From: Cristatella mucedo
Taxonomy: Eukaryota; Bryozoa; Phylactolaemata; Cristatellidae
NCBI GenBank assembly: GCA_009760855.2
Contig: WPIO01000513.1
Location: 1-33,736 of the forward strand
Direction of reading: 5' to 3'
DNA length: 33,736 nucleotides
The first letter of the stretch is position 1. Each line of letters starts with the position of its first letter. The position numbers were made by a program, and so were the translations under genes. The notes below the pieces were generated by a model. That model did no database searches and had not been told where the DNA came from. It was given only the letters and a program-made list of their open reading frames with translations. Below, piece by piece: positions 1 to 9,183 of the stretch.

Positions 1-474
1 AAAATCCTTCGGAGACCGCCCTTTAGTTTCCATGCTCCCAAAGCCTGGAACTCACTTCCGACTGGTGTCAAGGCATCCCCAGACTTGACCACGTTTAAAA
101 AGAAGTTAAAATGCATCTGTTTATCACAGCATTTAGTGGGTCCATGTGGTTTGTCTTTTGTGTGCTTATGCGCGCTGACACTGTCAATGCTGCCACAAAC
201 CCAATCTGCCTAACATAATCCTAATCTGTACGGTGGGTTGTAAATGTCGTCTCTAACCATATTATGATTGTTATTGAGCATAATAGCACTAACCAGTCGA
301 TCATGTTTCCTTTTCAGCCAATGTAAAGTACTTATAAAGAGATTGACTTCTCTGATAGTGCTATAACAAGTGTATTATTGCTATTACTTTCCCTTTGCAG
401 CAAATGTAAAGCTCCAAGAAAGAGATTGAGTTCTCTGAGGGTGCTTGATTATTATTATTATTACTATTATTTTT
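1..474 (+). mobile_element. CR1/L2-type LINE 3' end, left-arm copy
   Basis: The first 150 bases encode the carboxy-terminal signature seen in the other LINE copies here: a KSFGDR block, a W/G-N/T-S-L-like block, then a DLTTFK-like block. This is followed by a 3' UTR. Two successive 3' tails occur, at about 313-387 and 388-474. Both have the family's conserved end: gcaaatgtaaag, then agagattgagttctctgagg, then an ATT-rich run. The tandem tails suggest one LINE end landed in or next to another. The reading frame is broken, so this is a dead remnant. Confidence 0.85.
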
Positions 475-1364
475 TTCTAACGACAGATCATTTTGGAAAA
501 CACCCTGATTTTGTGCAGAATCTGTGTGAGATGCGATGACCGAGCCCATTTTTAGGGTTATGATTTTCAGTTTCAGAGTAATAATAAGCTTGCTCATAAG
601 GAATAGCATGGTCTTACGGTCACTCAATTCGAGAAGTTTGTTGACATCCACGTGCAAATGCCGGCCGCAGCAAAATAATCAAGAGGGTTTGGTGTGCCGG
701 TAGGCCAAGCACAGGTGACATTAGCAGAAAAGAAAGCCAAAGTTCCTTTACATCACATGTCAATTGCCTAGAAAGATATCTAGTTATCTTGTGTTTTATT
801 TACACATGCTTTATCACTACTCCCATTATTACATTGGTAAGAATAATAATTTTAATTGTGAAAAGTATTGGACTTTATATTTTAAGGGATTCTTGGAGTA
901 CCCAATAATTTAATGGCTCACCATATGACTGTTTCAAGTTGACTGCTTTGAAATGTCGTATTGACTTGAAGGACCAAATTTGTTTAATTTCTTACTTTAA
1001 ATTCCTGAGGATTCACTGATGTTAGTGCACAAGACCTTAATCTAGATGATAATTATTGTATCAACTTAAAATTAAATCAGAGTTTATAAACAGCATGGGA
1101 CGTAGTATAGTTAGTACACTGGCAGTTTATCAAATATGCAGATGCCGTCAATAAAATATAGATTATACCTAATAAACAGAAATGCATATATGTTTCGTTG
1201 TCGAAAACATCTCATTTCAACCCAAAAGCCACAGAATATTAAAGAACTATAGAATATAGCCAAAGATACAAAGCATCATCTTCTATCTGAGCATTTTTCT
1301 GGATATGTTTACTGTATGTGGGCTGATACTCTGAATCTAATCACAGCTCAGCAGACAATATTTG
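475..1364. other. AT-rich stretch without recognisable gene (left arm)
   Basis: About 890 bases of AT-rich DNA mirrored at 23342-24232. I see no domain, no splice-bounded open segment and no known repeat. The short open frame at 361-657 on the minus strand overlaps the LINE tail and holds an Asn-rich run made by the ATT repeat, so I do not treat it as a gene. Confidence 0.6.
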
Positions 1365-1516
1365 GTGAGCCGTGATGGCACACCAGGTAAAGTGGTTGTT
1401 TTGGTTCGAATCATGCAGTGGGCGATTCTTTATTGCCGATGCAAGCAGCGGTAATAGCCGTAAAGGCTCTTCAGTCGCTATACAAAAGTGGTGGTTAAAT
1501 CAGCTAGTATTTGTTA
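1365..1516 (+). mobile_element. tRNA-derived SINE, family A, copy 1
   Basis: Starts with a tRNA-like head (gccgtgatggcacaccaggtaaag resembles box A; ggttcgaatc is box B). The body is shared by all family A copies: gattctttattgcc, gcaagcagcggtaatagccgtaaaggctcttc, gtcgctata, then gttaaatcagctag. The segment between boxes A and B is about 24 nt shorter than in copy 2 because the conserved palindrome is missing. The mirror copy lies at 23190-23341. Confidence 0.88.
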
Positions 1517-2254
1517 GTGGCTGTAAAGTATGCACTGGCACACCTCCACATGTGTTGGGGCAGAGTGGGAAGACAGCTATAAGTTGACACATGTCCATGT
1601 GTGTTGGAGCAAGAGCCATGGACCGATATACAGGTATGCACCGGCACACGACTCTGCCTGTTACAAGAGGACGGCAATATAGCATGCATTAGTATGCATC
1701 CATCCATAATGAAGCTATGAAGAGGACAACGATGAAGCAAGAGCGAGTGATCGGGATTCAGCGAATTTACAGGAAACAACATAAGAATATGGTAAATAAG
1801 ACCGACTCTAAAGCATGAGCAGCCGGCTATGAGCCTGGGTAAGGAGACATAGATTGACAGAGCAGCAACTGTTTTCAAATGCTATGCACTCCAGCCGTTC
1901 ATGCCATGGCCCATTGATCCTGGATCTCTATGCTTTATTGCCTCCAGCAACATTTCGACATAGACAGCTTTTAGTAATTATATCTCAGTCCCCCCCCCCT
2001 GCACACGAGCAGACAGCTTGCTACAGGCTTGCTGCAATCGGCCCTGGCTACAGCAGAAGAGACTTGTATCCAGGATTCACAGCTAGCGACTGAAGCTGTG
2101 CTTTGTACCGCGTCTACTCTCCTACTGTCGCCCCAAAAAGAAAAGCCTACGTCACACCGACGATTAGTGACCATCACACAATGAAATGAGAGTCAAAGGC
2201 AACATCAGCAAGCTCAAAGCTAAAGCAAGAGTCTCGACGGGGGCGCCATCCTAC
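1517..2254. other. Unassigned arm sequence with short palindromes
   Basis: No recognisable coding content. Short inverted repeats are visible: acacatg-tc-catgtgt near 1588-1603 and an atgcat/tatgcat pair near 1685-1698. A run of ten C occurs at about 1990-1999, where the right arm has eleven. The open frames here run on both strands, show no domain and cross the SINE boundary. Confidence 0.5.
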
Positions 2255-2336
2255 CTGCACTAAGAATGCGGAGCAACATCAGGACCTCATCTGGATCCTT
2301 GGTGAAAGAATCCTTGTTATTCTTTTGAGGAGCCAT
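2255..2336 (-). pseudogene. Exon-like segment of unknown gene, left-arm copy
   Basis: On the minus strand this 82-nt segment starts with ATG directly after a TTGTAG that could be a splice acceptor. It encodes 27 codons (MAPQKNNKDSFTKDPDEVL...) and ends AG|GTAGGA, a good donor, in phase 1. It is the mirror of 22367-22448. If the right copy is a real exon, this one is an orphan duplicate in the opposite direction. Any partner exons would lie left of the window. I do not recognise the protein. Confidence 0.35.
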
Positions 2337-3227
2337 CTACAACAAATGCAAAGTCGTGTGTTTTCTTAAAAGGACAGCCGTTTTTAACAGAATTCGTGAA
2401 GGAAGTACTAAAGCAGACCCTAAAAATTCGGATTATCCAGCATAGCATTTAACAAACTGTATACAACTCTACAAGCTGATGTAGCAGCATCCCAGCTTAT
2501 CGACAAAATTACATAGAAAGCTTTCGAACAGATATAACTAAGCCACGGCGGGCAATGGTGCCACTGCTGGGGAAGCTATAGACTTCGGAAGGCACCTCTG
2601 AAGTGGCCCAATACTGCCTGGGCTCTCTTTGCATCAAAACCGGAGTCTGGTGTGTGGTTGCACACCAGACTCCTACAGGGGTGGGGCATAACTCCGGCTT
2701 TTTCATTTCCGTGTTTTCCCAGGCCGTTACAGTCGATTGCAGCACATAGCACGAGAACGGCCATGCCAATGCAAGTAAATTTTTTTCAAGTGCAATGGTC
2801 GCAGAGTATACTGTCATATGCAATCAAAAATGGAGCTTTCGATCAGGATTTCTTTCGTTGCATGGTGGAATGCAGTGGATTGTGGGTTGATTTCGGTATT
2901 GGCCTGGGTCACCGTAATCTTATTTCAGTGGACTTCGTAAGAACGCCTGAGCGGAATCGTGCGAAATTTTCTGGGTACATTGTACGTGCAGCTTAGTTTG
3001 ATATTCCAAATTTTTGGAGCTGTTCACAGCTGATTTGTCGTGGATTTAACGGCAAGTAGAATGGATTGCCGTACAGGCGTCCGGTGTCGAAGCTGATTTG
3101 CATAAGTGGGCGTTGCACAGCGACATGAAATTTAGTGGACAGATAAATTCGAACGTGTACTACAAAAAATGAGCTCGGCAATGCTTATGTCTAGTCGACG
3201 TTAGCCTAATTCGAGTGGATTTTGGTT
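2337..3227. other. Unassigned arm sequence
   Basis: No domain recognised on either strand. Open frames of 60-114 codons overlap each other on both strands (for example 2652-2996 plus and 2509-2823 minus) and are mirrored in the right arm. I regard them as chance frames. The only clear structure is the 13-bp hairpin at 2642-2673. Confidence 0.5.
2642..2673. repeat. Perfect 13-bp hairpin in left arm
   Basis: GGAGTCTGGTGTG at 2642-2654 is followed by six bases and then CACACCAGACTCC at 2661-2673, an exact reverse complement. The mirror copy is at 22028-22059. No transposon terminus or terminator role is apparent. Confidence 0.9.
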
Positions 3228-3402
3228 GGGGCCGTGATGGCACACTAGGTAAGACGGTTGCTTTCACGACCTCGGTCCCGAGGTTGTGGGTTCGATTCCT
3301 GCGGTGGGCGTTTCTTTATAGCCACTGCAAGTGGTGGTGATAGCCGTAAAGGCTCTTCTGTCGCTATACAAAAAGAGGCTGTTTAATCAGCAAGGATTTT
3401 TT
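3228..3402 (+). mobile_element. tRNA-derived SINE, family A, copy 2
   Basis: The fullest copy of the family. It has a box A-like cactaggtaagacgg, a near-palindrome at 3265-3288 (cacgacctcgg/ccgaggttgtg), box B gggttcgattcc, then the shared body (tttctttatagcc, gcaagtggtggtgatagccg, aaggctcttctgtcgctata) and gtttaatcagcaagg at the end. Mirrored at 21301-21475. Just before it lies one arm difference: TTGGGG here, TGGG on the right. Confidence 0.92.
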
Positions 3403-3609
3403 GTATTGTGGTAATTCGCCGAACCCCTTTTGAGGTGGCAGTGGCTGAAGCGGCCTTTTCTCAGAGCCGTCTTGCTCCTGTGAGAATGTACAGTGTGTGC
3501 GCGTGAGTGAGTTAGTACTTGCATGCAGGTGCCCACTTCTGCGAGGCACCCCCAGTGGCAGGTTTAGGGGGACTAGTTTTAAGCTTGGAACTGTGCGCTT
3601 GTCTTGCAG

Positions 3610-3693
3610 CAGCAGACATACTACTGCATACAGAAGATCCTAGTTAGTGTTACCTACTGCCACCTGCATGACGTCGTGCATCGAGATCCGAAG
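3610..3693 (+). pseudogene. CaMKII-like kinase catalytic-loop exon, left-arm copy
   Basis: An 84-nt open segment (28 codons) lies between an acceptor (cttgtcttgcag) and a donor (aag|gtagga), phase 0 at both ends. Its protein, QQTYYCIQKILVSV then TYCHLHDVVHRDPK, matches the alpha-E helix and catalytic loop of calcium/calmodulin-dependent kinase II (CIQxILxxVxxCHxxxVVHRDLK). The HRD triad is kept and so is the loop Lys, but Leu of HRDLK is Pro. From memory, CaMKII genes have an intron directly after HRDLK, which would fit the exon end. No neighbouring exon with DFG, APE or the Gly-rich loop is visible. The acceptor could also be the preceding or following CAG. It is either a captured or orphan exon, or part of a gene whose other exons lie outside. 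Confidence 0.65.
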
Positions 3694-3830
3694 GTAGGAG
3701 CCGCTGCAAGAACTACAACAAGAGGTCCTGTGGCTGCCTGTTCTGCCCACCCTCCCAGCAGCTACAGGCTTGTGCCCTGCATAGATTAAGTGACCTTAGA
3801 CTGCATACTTTTAGTCCAACTTAAGTCAAA

Positions 3831-4752
3831 CTGCCCGACAATTAAAGACGCTACTCCATCTGGTTTCACGTTCTTTCACACCCCTAGATCAATCAAAACT
3901 GGAGGTGGAGTTGCTATGATCGTGCGCTCGAAATTCAACTTCAAGCCATTTGCGGTACCCTCGAAGCAGTCTTTTGAATCAATTGTCCTGGTCTCACCCG
4001 AAAAAAAGCTACCGATAGTGGCAGTAGTCTATCGCTCACCAGGTACCAAATCCTCCTTTATCTCAGATTTCTCCGATCTCATTTCGATTCTGTGTGCAAG
4101 AAATCGATCCTTCCTCGTTATGGGTGATTTCAACGTTCACTTTGATAACTTATCTGACGCTTTCAGCACCGAATTTCGTACATTGACAGACTCATTATCT
4201 CTTGTGGCTCATGTGCATGGCCCTACCCACATCAAGGGTCACACACTCGACCAAATTTTCTCATATAACTGCACTTTGTCATCACCAGTTATCACCAAAT
4301 CCTGCTTATCTGACCACATGCAGATCTCATTCAATCTACAGTGTGTGCCCACATTCTCCTCTAAAATAACCTGTGAATCGCGAAACCTCAAGACCCTTGA
4401 TATCGATGCTGTCCGTGCGAGCATATCTGCTTCACCTTTGCTGCTCAGTCCTCCCTCCGATCTGTCATCACTGGTAGATTGCTACAACACGACACTAGCT
4501 GACACGCTCGACGAGTTTGCACCTTTGACAAAGCGCACTGTGTGCCCCCGCCCAGACGGCCTATGGTTTACCACAGACATTAAACTAGCCAAGTCTACTA
4601 AACGAAAGCTTGAAAAGGCATACAAAAGATCCGGACTAACTGTCCATCGACAGGCATATGAAGACTACTGTAGGTCGTACCAATCGATCCTAGCAAAGGC
4701 TAAGTCTAGCTTCTATTGGTCTCACGGCGGAGAATCCAAGGGTAATGAATAA
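3831..4752 (+). mobile_element. LINE endonuclease fragment (CR1/L2 type)
   Basis: An open frame from 3790 to 4752 (320 codons) runs out of the inverted repeat into an apurinic-type endonuclease domain. The first 13 codons are arm sequence; LINE homology begins at residue 14 (NCPTIKDATPSGF). Visible motifs are GGGVA (residues 38-42), VVYRSPG (79-85), MGDFN (111-115), a TLDQIF block (152-157) and SDH (174-176). The usual amino-terminal catalytic Asn/Glu part is missing, so the copy is 5'-truncated exactly at the repeat boundary. The end (YRS/AKSSFYW region) is the linker that normally precedes the reverse transcriptase, but RT does not follow. The enzyme would nick target DNA to prime reverse transcription; this copy cannot be active. 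Confidence 0.9.
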
Positions 4753-5640
4753 GAGAATAGACTATATCCGACAAGAAATTACAACCAGGTTTTAATGTTG
4801 TAACGCGTTGTAACATGCCCCTCGAGTGTCAGCTATGAGCTCTTTCCTAATTTGAGATTTTCCTTTGCAAGTTTTTCTTCTCACCATTGCTATATCAGAT
4901 GCCAATTTCGAAAGTTCCTTTAGCAAGCTGAAGATAATCTTGTCTTATCTGAGGGCATTCCTGGGGCAAGGTCGATCGATTGTCTGATTTGTTAAGAATA
5001 GAGAAAGAAACACTAGGAAATATTGACCTCCAAACTGTAATGGACCAGTTTGCCCTGCTAAGGACAAGAAATAGCACCTAAGTTAATAATTAAGTAATAA
5101 TAATAATAAGTTAGAGCCTAAGTTAGAGCTGCGAAAGCTACCTTTTACCTTCCCTACTGTCAATAAAACGGTCTCGACTCGATATGCCTGCTAGCGCGTT
5201 TTTTGCATTTCTTCTGTGGTGGACCTATTTTGCAGCAACCTTCGACAAGGGGAAGGGAGAGACGTCTCTCAGACTTCGTCCTCAGGCGCCGAAAAGTCTC
5301 ACCGTTGTGCCACTGACGCAACAATGAGATTCTCACGAGGCCGACGCACCTCCTCCTACCTCACGTCCGGTGCTACTTCTATGACTCAGGCTGCTCAGGC
5401 TATCGATTGCAGACAAAATCCTGCCTAGGCTTTCCGCACGCTACAGAAAACTCGATCAATTTAAATTCGTATGGCTTTGTGTGGAGCCACATAACTCCGC
5501 ATCGGCATAAGGCAAGCAGCGCCTCGTAAGTTCGTCTCGTGCACAACGCATTAGACTTGGATGCCGATGTACAACAATCCCGAACCAAAAGAGGCTGCGT
5601 GTTATCGAGGTCAACGCGAAAATCTCGTCTCGTAGTGATG
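4753..5640. other. Unassigned stretch, possible retroelement end
   Basis: No gene recognised. A short open frame ending at the TAA of 5081-5083 (..IEKETLGNIDLQTVMDQF.. then LLRTRNST) is Leu/Glu-rich. It is followed by an AAT-rich run (5087-5111) and an AATAAA at about 5162. This order resembles the end of a retroelement, but I found no matching terminal repeat. The rest (5216-5640) has only short overlapping frames. Confidence 0.3.
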
Positions 5641-5646
5641 ACCTAG

Positions 5647-5842
5647 CAATAATAATAATAATAATAATAATTCACTTGATAAAGCGCCCTCAGAGAACTT
5701 AATCTCTCTCTAGGCACTTTACATTTTCTGCAAAGTGAAATGCAATTGAATGGTGAGTAAAATCATGCTTGAAAAACAAACGAAATGAATAACATGGTTA
5801 GGGGTGCATCGTGCACAGGGTCAGCACGCGAATCTGGTCAGT
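5647..5842 (-). mobile_element. LINE 3' UTR and tail, antisense
   Basis: Read on the minus strand it ends with the family signature: gcagaaaatgtaaagtgcc, agagagattaagttctctgagg, gcgctttatcaagtg, then an ATT run (AAT on the plus strand, 5647-5671). The UTR upstream contains the caagcatgatttta and taaccatgttatt blocks found in the copy at 7919-8396. No coding part is left. Confidence 0.88.
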
Positions 5843-5933
5843 GTCAGCACGCGCAGAGAGATTCACGCGTCAGCACGCTCAGAGAGATTCACGCGTCAGC
5901 ACGCTCAGAGAGATTCACGCGTCAGCACGCGCG
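5843..5933. repeat. 26-bp minisatellite grown from LINE 3' UTR
   Basis: Three 26-bp units start at 5843, 5869 and 5895 (gtcagcacgctcagagagat then tcacgc), followed by a partial unit at 5921-5933. The gtcagcacgc core is the same word found once in the LINE 3' UTR copies (for example 20565-20575), so the array seems to have expanded from LINE sequence. Confidence 0.9.
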
Positions 5934-7026
5934 TTACCGCCTTTCGTTATCGTGTGGGCGCGTGACTTACAGCTAGGATGACGCAACAAGAACGCTACCG
6001 CTGTGCGATGGAGCCTATTGTCGTACCGCAGGTGAACGCCTATTGTCGTACTGCAGGTTGCAGCCCTGTTCGTGCGCTAGAGAGTGAAGCAGAGGTTAGA
6101 AACCATCGGGGAAAAGCCAGCGGGCATCTTGCTTACCTTGACCTTGATGTCGCTCCGCCTACGTCCTGTTCCGTCAATCGCTGGCGAACAGCCCGCCCTC
6201 CTCCCTCGCTTCCAGAGAAAACGAGTCCGACGGCGGAGCCGGACCAAAGACAGAAGACCACAGACAAAAAGACACGAGGCCAAGAGCGAGCGTCGCTCGA
6301 CTCTTAAATACCTAGCTGGAACAATGGGCAAGAGCTTAGTGGTATTGGGCCCGGACACCTTGGCCCATTACAGAAAGGAATTACTACCGTCCCCAGGCCA
6401 CTGGAAGGGTACCTCCGTCCAGCTTGAATGGCGAATGGGTTCCAGAAGATTCTTTCTTGGAAAGAGGGAAGGCGGGGGTTGACAGGCCAGCCAACATCTA
6501 TCAGCAGCTTCCGCGAGTATCGGACCAATTCTAAAGGCCGAATCGCCGCCGCTCGTCTCAGAGCTTCCTGGCCTGCTCCTAAGCGCTTCCTCTCTAACCG
6601 CACTGACGCTCCTCTCTCCAAATCGTTACCAGTTGTCTCCCCCCCGTCAGGAATTACAGGTGAGCCATGCTTATATAATGTGCTTGGGGTGGGAGAAATA
6701 TCGCATCACCTTCATATTTTACTGGAATATAAACGAGTGCAATATTTTTTTAAATACAATGCATAGTCCCGCTATCAAGAAACCCAAAGGGCCTCTGACT
6801 TGCAGCGCTAGTTCAAGGTTAGGTTGTTGGAAGCTCCGCCCGTTCAATTGGGAAACCCAGCCTTACGCGGGGTACATATTCACGTTTGCTGATCCTTGCT
6901 CGGTTTTCCTCGATCTAATCAGAAATTTAACCGTTCTAACTTTGCTAAACGCAATTGCCATATTAATAACGACCGTCTAACTGGATCGACGAGGTAGGTA
7001 GCGCTACCGCTATCCGTTCGACCGCA
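5934..7026. other. GC-richer stretch without recognised gene
   Basis: Composition is richer in G+C than the flanks up to about 6640. Overlapping frames (6084-6482 plus, 6304-6621 minus) show no domain; the plus frame has an Arg/Lys-rich segment near residues 43-72. A 23-25 bp direct duplication (gcctattgtcgtac) lies at about 6014-6063. Positions 6631-6710 form one copy of a dispersed repeat also found at 7750-7832. Confidence 0.4.
6631..6710 (+). repeat. Dispersed repeat, copy 1 (pairs with 7750-7832)
   Basis: Shares ordered blocks with 7750-7832: gttgtctccccccc, a gaat...agg/cag step, tgagccatgct, then tgcttggggtg and a gcatca end. It is too short and diverged to assign to a family. Confidence 0.6.
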
Positions 7027-7112
7027 CTTCCTTTGCAGCATTTGTAAAGTGCCTAGAAAGAGATATAGTTCTCTGAAGGGTGCTTTGCAAATTTATTATT
7101 ATTAGATATTAT
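7027..7112 (+). mobile_element. LINE 3' tail fragment
   Basis: Contains the family end block ctttgcagcatttgtaaagtgcc, tagaaagagatatagttctct, gggtgctttgcaaa, then an ATT run. Only the terminal 85 bases are present. Confidence 0.8.
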
Positions 7113-7918
7113 TATTGCTTAAGCAAAGATAATGTTGCGTTCACTTGTGTGACTGCGACCTTTCAAACCTTGTAGCTGTCGACCTTGCATGGGCCGCTTT
7201 GTTCGGCTGAGGCTACAGGCCAAGGCTGAGCCAGAATGTTTATCTAAGCGCGATGGTTGTAAGACCGTCATCATTTTTATGTTGGGGCAAGAATTGCTCG
7301 CAATGAATAAGAAGTTACAGCACAAAATTAGTGTTTATTCTACATGAACTGAGCGCATGGTCGTCGCTGGGGGCATAGGAGTAGTGATGGGCCCTGTCGA
7401 TGCCCTGCTGTAGGGGCAGGGGGGCATTTGCCCCCCCCCCCCCACTGCAACTCGGGCTCAAGGCTTTGGCTCCGGAAAGACAGCACGGGGCTCTAGCATA
7501 TTCGGCTGCCTTGATCGTTTGTGCTGTGTCAGCTTTTCTGAGCATATGGTGATATTTAAAGGTTCACACACCCGATGACCAAACCGTTAGCTCAGTGAAA
7601 ACGGTGTGCGGCAGAATATTTATATCGACGACTTTTTTAGACCCTTTTTGCCTGAACTGTGCTATAACACCCACTTGGTCGCGTGGCTTAGTGAAGTTAC
7701 AGACGGAAATACATTTAATGGACTCTGCAACCAAAGGCTAGCATTATAGCCAGTTCTCCCCCCCAATCCAGGGAATCTCCAGTGAGCCGTGCTGTCAAGT
7801 AATTTGCTTGGGGTGAGGAAAAAGTCGCATCAGAGGTTAAGTGGCTTCACTCACTTTCCTTACTTATATACCCCTGTAGAGATCTGTTTTTCTGATTGCT
7901 TGGGACTATACTGCTGCC
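7113..7918. other. Unassigned stretch with C-run and repeat copy 2
   Basis: No gene seen. A GGGGGGCA/TGCCCCCC inverted pair leads into a long C run at about 7431-7443. Positions 7750-7832 repeat the 6631-6710 element. Confidence 0.45.
7750..7832 (+). repeat. Dispersed repeat, copy 2
   Basis: Same block order as 6631-6710: cagttctccccccc, a gggaat step, cagtgagccgtgct, tttgcttggggtg, then gtcgcatcag. Confidence 0.6.
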
Positions 7919-8396
7919 ATGCATTGTATTGGTAGAATGCATGGCAGCATGTTCTGTACCACTCGCTTTTCGGAATCCAACAGTCTAGAAATACCTCGTA
8001 CAAACCTTAAATCCTTTGGAGACCGTGCATTTAGCTCGTATGCTCCCACAGCCTGGAACTCCCTCCCGACCTGCATCAGAACATCCCCCGACCTGACCAC
8101 ATTTAAAAGAAACTTAAAAACATACCTATTTAGGACAGCATTTAGTGGGTCCTTGTGATTCGTCCTCGATGTGCTTATGCGTGCTAACACTGTTCATGCT
8201 GCCACTAACCACATTTGCATGCTGACCCAGTGCATGTAACCCCTAACCATGTTATTCATTTTGTTTGTTTTTCAAGCATGATTTTACTTACTATTGTATT
8301 GCGTATCACTTTGCAGCAAATGTAAAGCGCCTAGAAAGAGATTAAGTTCTCTGAGGGCGCTTTATCAAGTGCAATATTATTATTATTATTATTATA
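7919..8396 (+). mobile_element. LINE carboxy-terminus with complete 3' UTR and tail
   Basis: An open frame from 7919 to 8158 keeps the LINE protein's last about 65 residues. The motifs are TTRFSESNSLEIPRTNLKSF, then FSSYAPTAWNSLPTCIR, TSPDLTTFKRNLKTYLF and FSGSL before the stop. The 3' UTR then runs to the family end (gcaaatgtaaagcgcctag, agagattaagttctctgagg, gcgctttatcaagtg) and an ATT run at 8377-8396. This is the cleanest reference copy of the family's 3' end in the window. It is a 5'-truncated insertion, as usual for target-primed reverse transcription. Confidence 0.92.
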
Positions 8397-9183
8397 ATCT
8401 GGCCGTTGGCGCAGTCAGGGGGCATAGGTATTGGGGCGACAGGTCACCCCCCCATTAGCCAACTTGCCCTGCCACTTTTGCGCTCCTCTGCAAGTCTAGT
8501 ACATCCGTAACAGATGCTACTAAAGTTAAGATTGAAAGGCTATCGGACACGGAGTGACGAAAAAGAGTTGCAAGGTGGCGAGATTTCTGTTGACCATTTC
8601 TGGGCTGCATCCAGAGGGGAGCTAAGCAATAGATGTACGAGAGTCTGATGAAGCAGATGCTCCGTCAAGCAGCCATACCCTTCCGGTGACACGCCCTTTC
8701 TTTACTAGGTCAAACTCTACAAGGTCATGTCAATCCAATGCTCATCATTAAAAAGCACGGGTCCAGGAAGGCTTCTCACATCGTTCGTCAAGAAAAATCA
8801 CATAAGTCCATGTTACGGTCAGCGGTTTATTTAGTATTAGACGATTAGTAAAAGACCCATGTTCTTAATGGTGTCACTCTCGTTATATTGAAAAAGAAGA
8901 GGAAGTATTAACCCGAGCACTAATCCCATTCTTTTTTAACTGCTGCATAGGAGCAGCGATATCAAAGATGTGAGTTCTGGGTACGTTATGGCATAATAAA
9001 CGTAGAGATGCATCTGCTTATTGCTAGTTTGCCCCTCTAAAGAAGTTGTGAGGACAAGTTGACCATGCATAAATAAGTACTCCATTTTTAAAGCACCCTT
9101 AAGGAAATCTTTTTTCAAGTGCTTTACAAAGGTCGCAAGGGTCGAGCCCTCAACACTGGCTGTTGATCCATACCATATCATAT
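8397..9183. other. Unassigned stretch
   Basis: No coding domain recognised. Around 9085-9130 there is a broken antisense echo of the LINE tail (aaagcacccttaagg ... gtgctttac). Otherwise I see nothing in it. Confidence 0.4.

Larger units (their letters stand above)
1..3830 (+). repeat. Left arm of a 3.8-kb inverted repeat (continues past window start)
   Basis: This segment is the reverse complement of 20873-24706. Paired positions sum to 24707 at the outer end, 24706 near 1370, 24703 near 2336, 24701 over about 2510-3180, and 24703 again to the inner end. About five small length changes therefore separate the arms. The ones I can place are near 793 (T run), 1565 (AG), 1990 (C run), 2507 (A run) and 3225 (TTGG versus TG). 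One 3-base cluster lies near 547. Other stretches I compared by eye (1-360, 841-930, 3001-3180) are identical. The homology stops after 3830, where the left arm enters a LINE endonuclease and the right arm enters other DNA. The outer end lies outside the window. Confidence 0.97.

Noticed and set aside
2509-3181. Open frames of 60-114 codons in the arms as genes
   Set aside because: They overlap on both strands, have no domain or splice bounds, and exist twice only because the arms are duplicated.
3228-3310. Possible tRNA genes at the SINE heads
   Set aside because: Boxes A and B are present, but the heads do not form full cloverleaves. The same shared SINE body follows each one, and the copies are many and mutated.
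5087-5240. LTR and primer-binding site of a second retroelement
   Set aside because: An AATAAA and a tggtggacc word are present, but no paired terminal repeat or clear tRNA complement could be found.
5843-5933. CRISPR-like array
   Set aside because: The 26-bp units are directly adjacent with no spacers, and the setting is eukaryotic.
6084-6621. Basic protein or retroelement ORF1
   Set aside because: Frames on both strands are equally open in this GC-richer DNA and show no recognisable domain.
7368-8460. Similarity between gggggcatagg words near 7370 and 8420
   Set aside because: The match is short and dominated by G and C runs; not enough for a repeat family.
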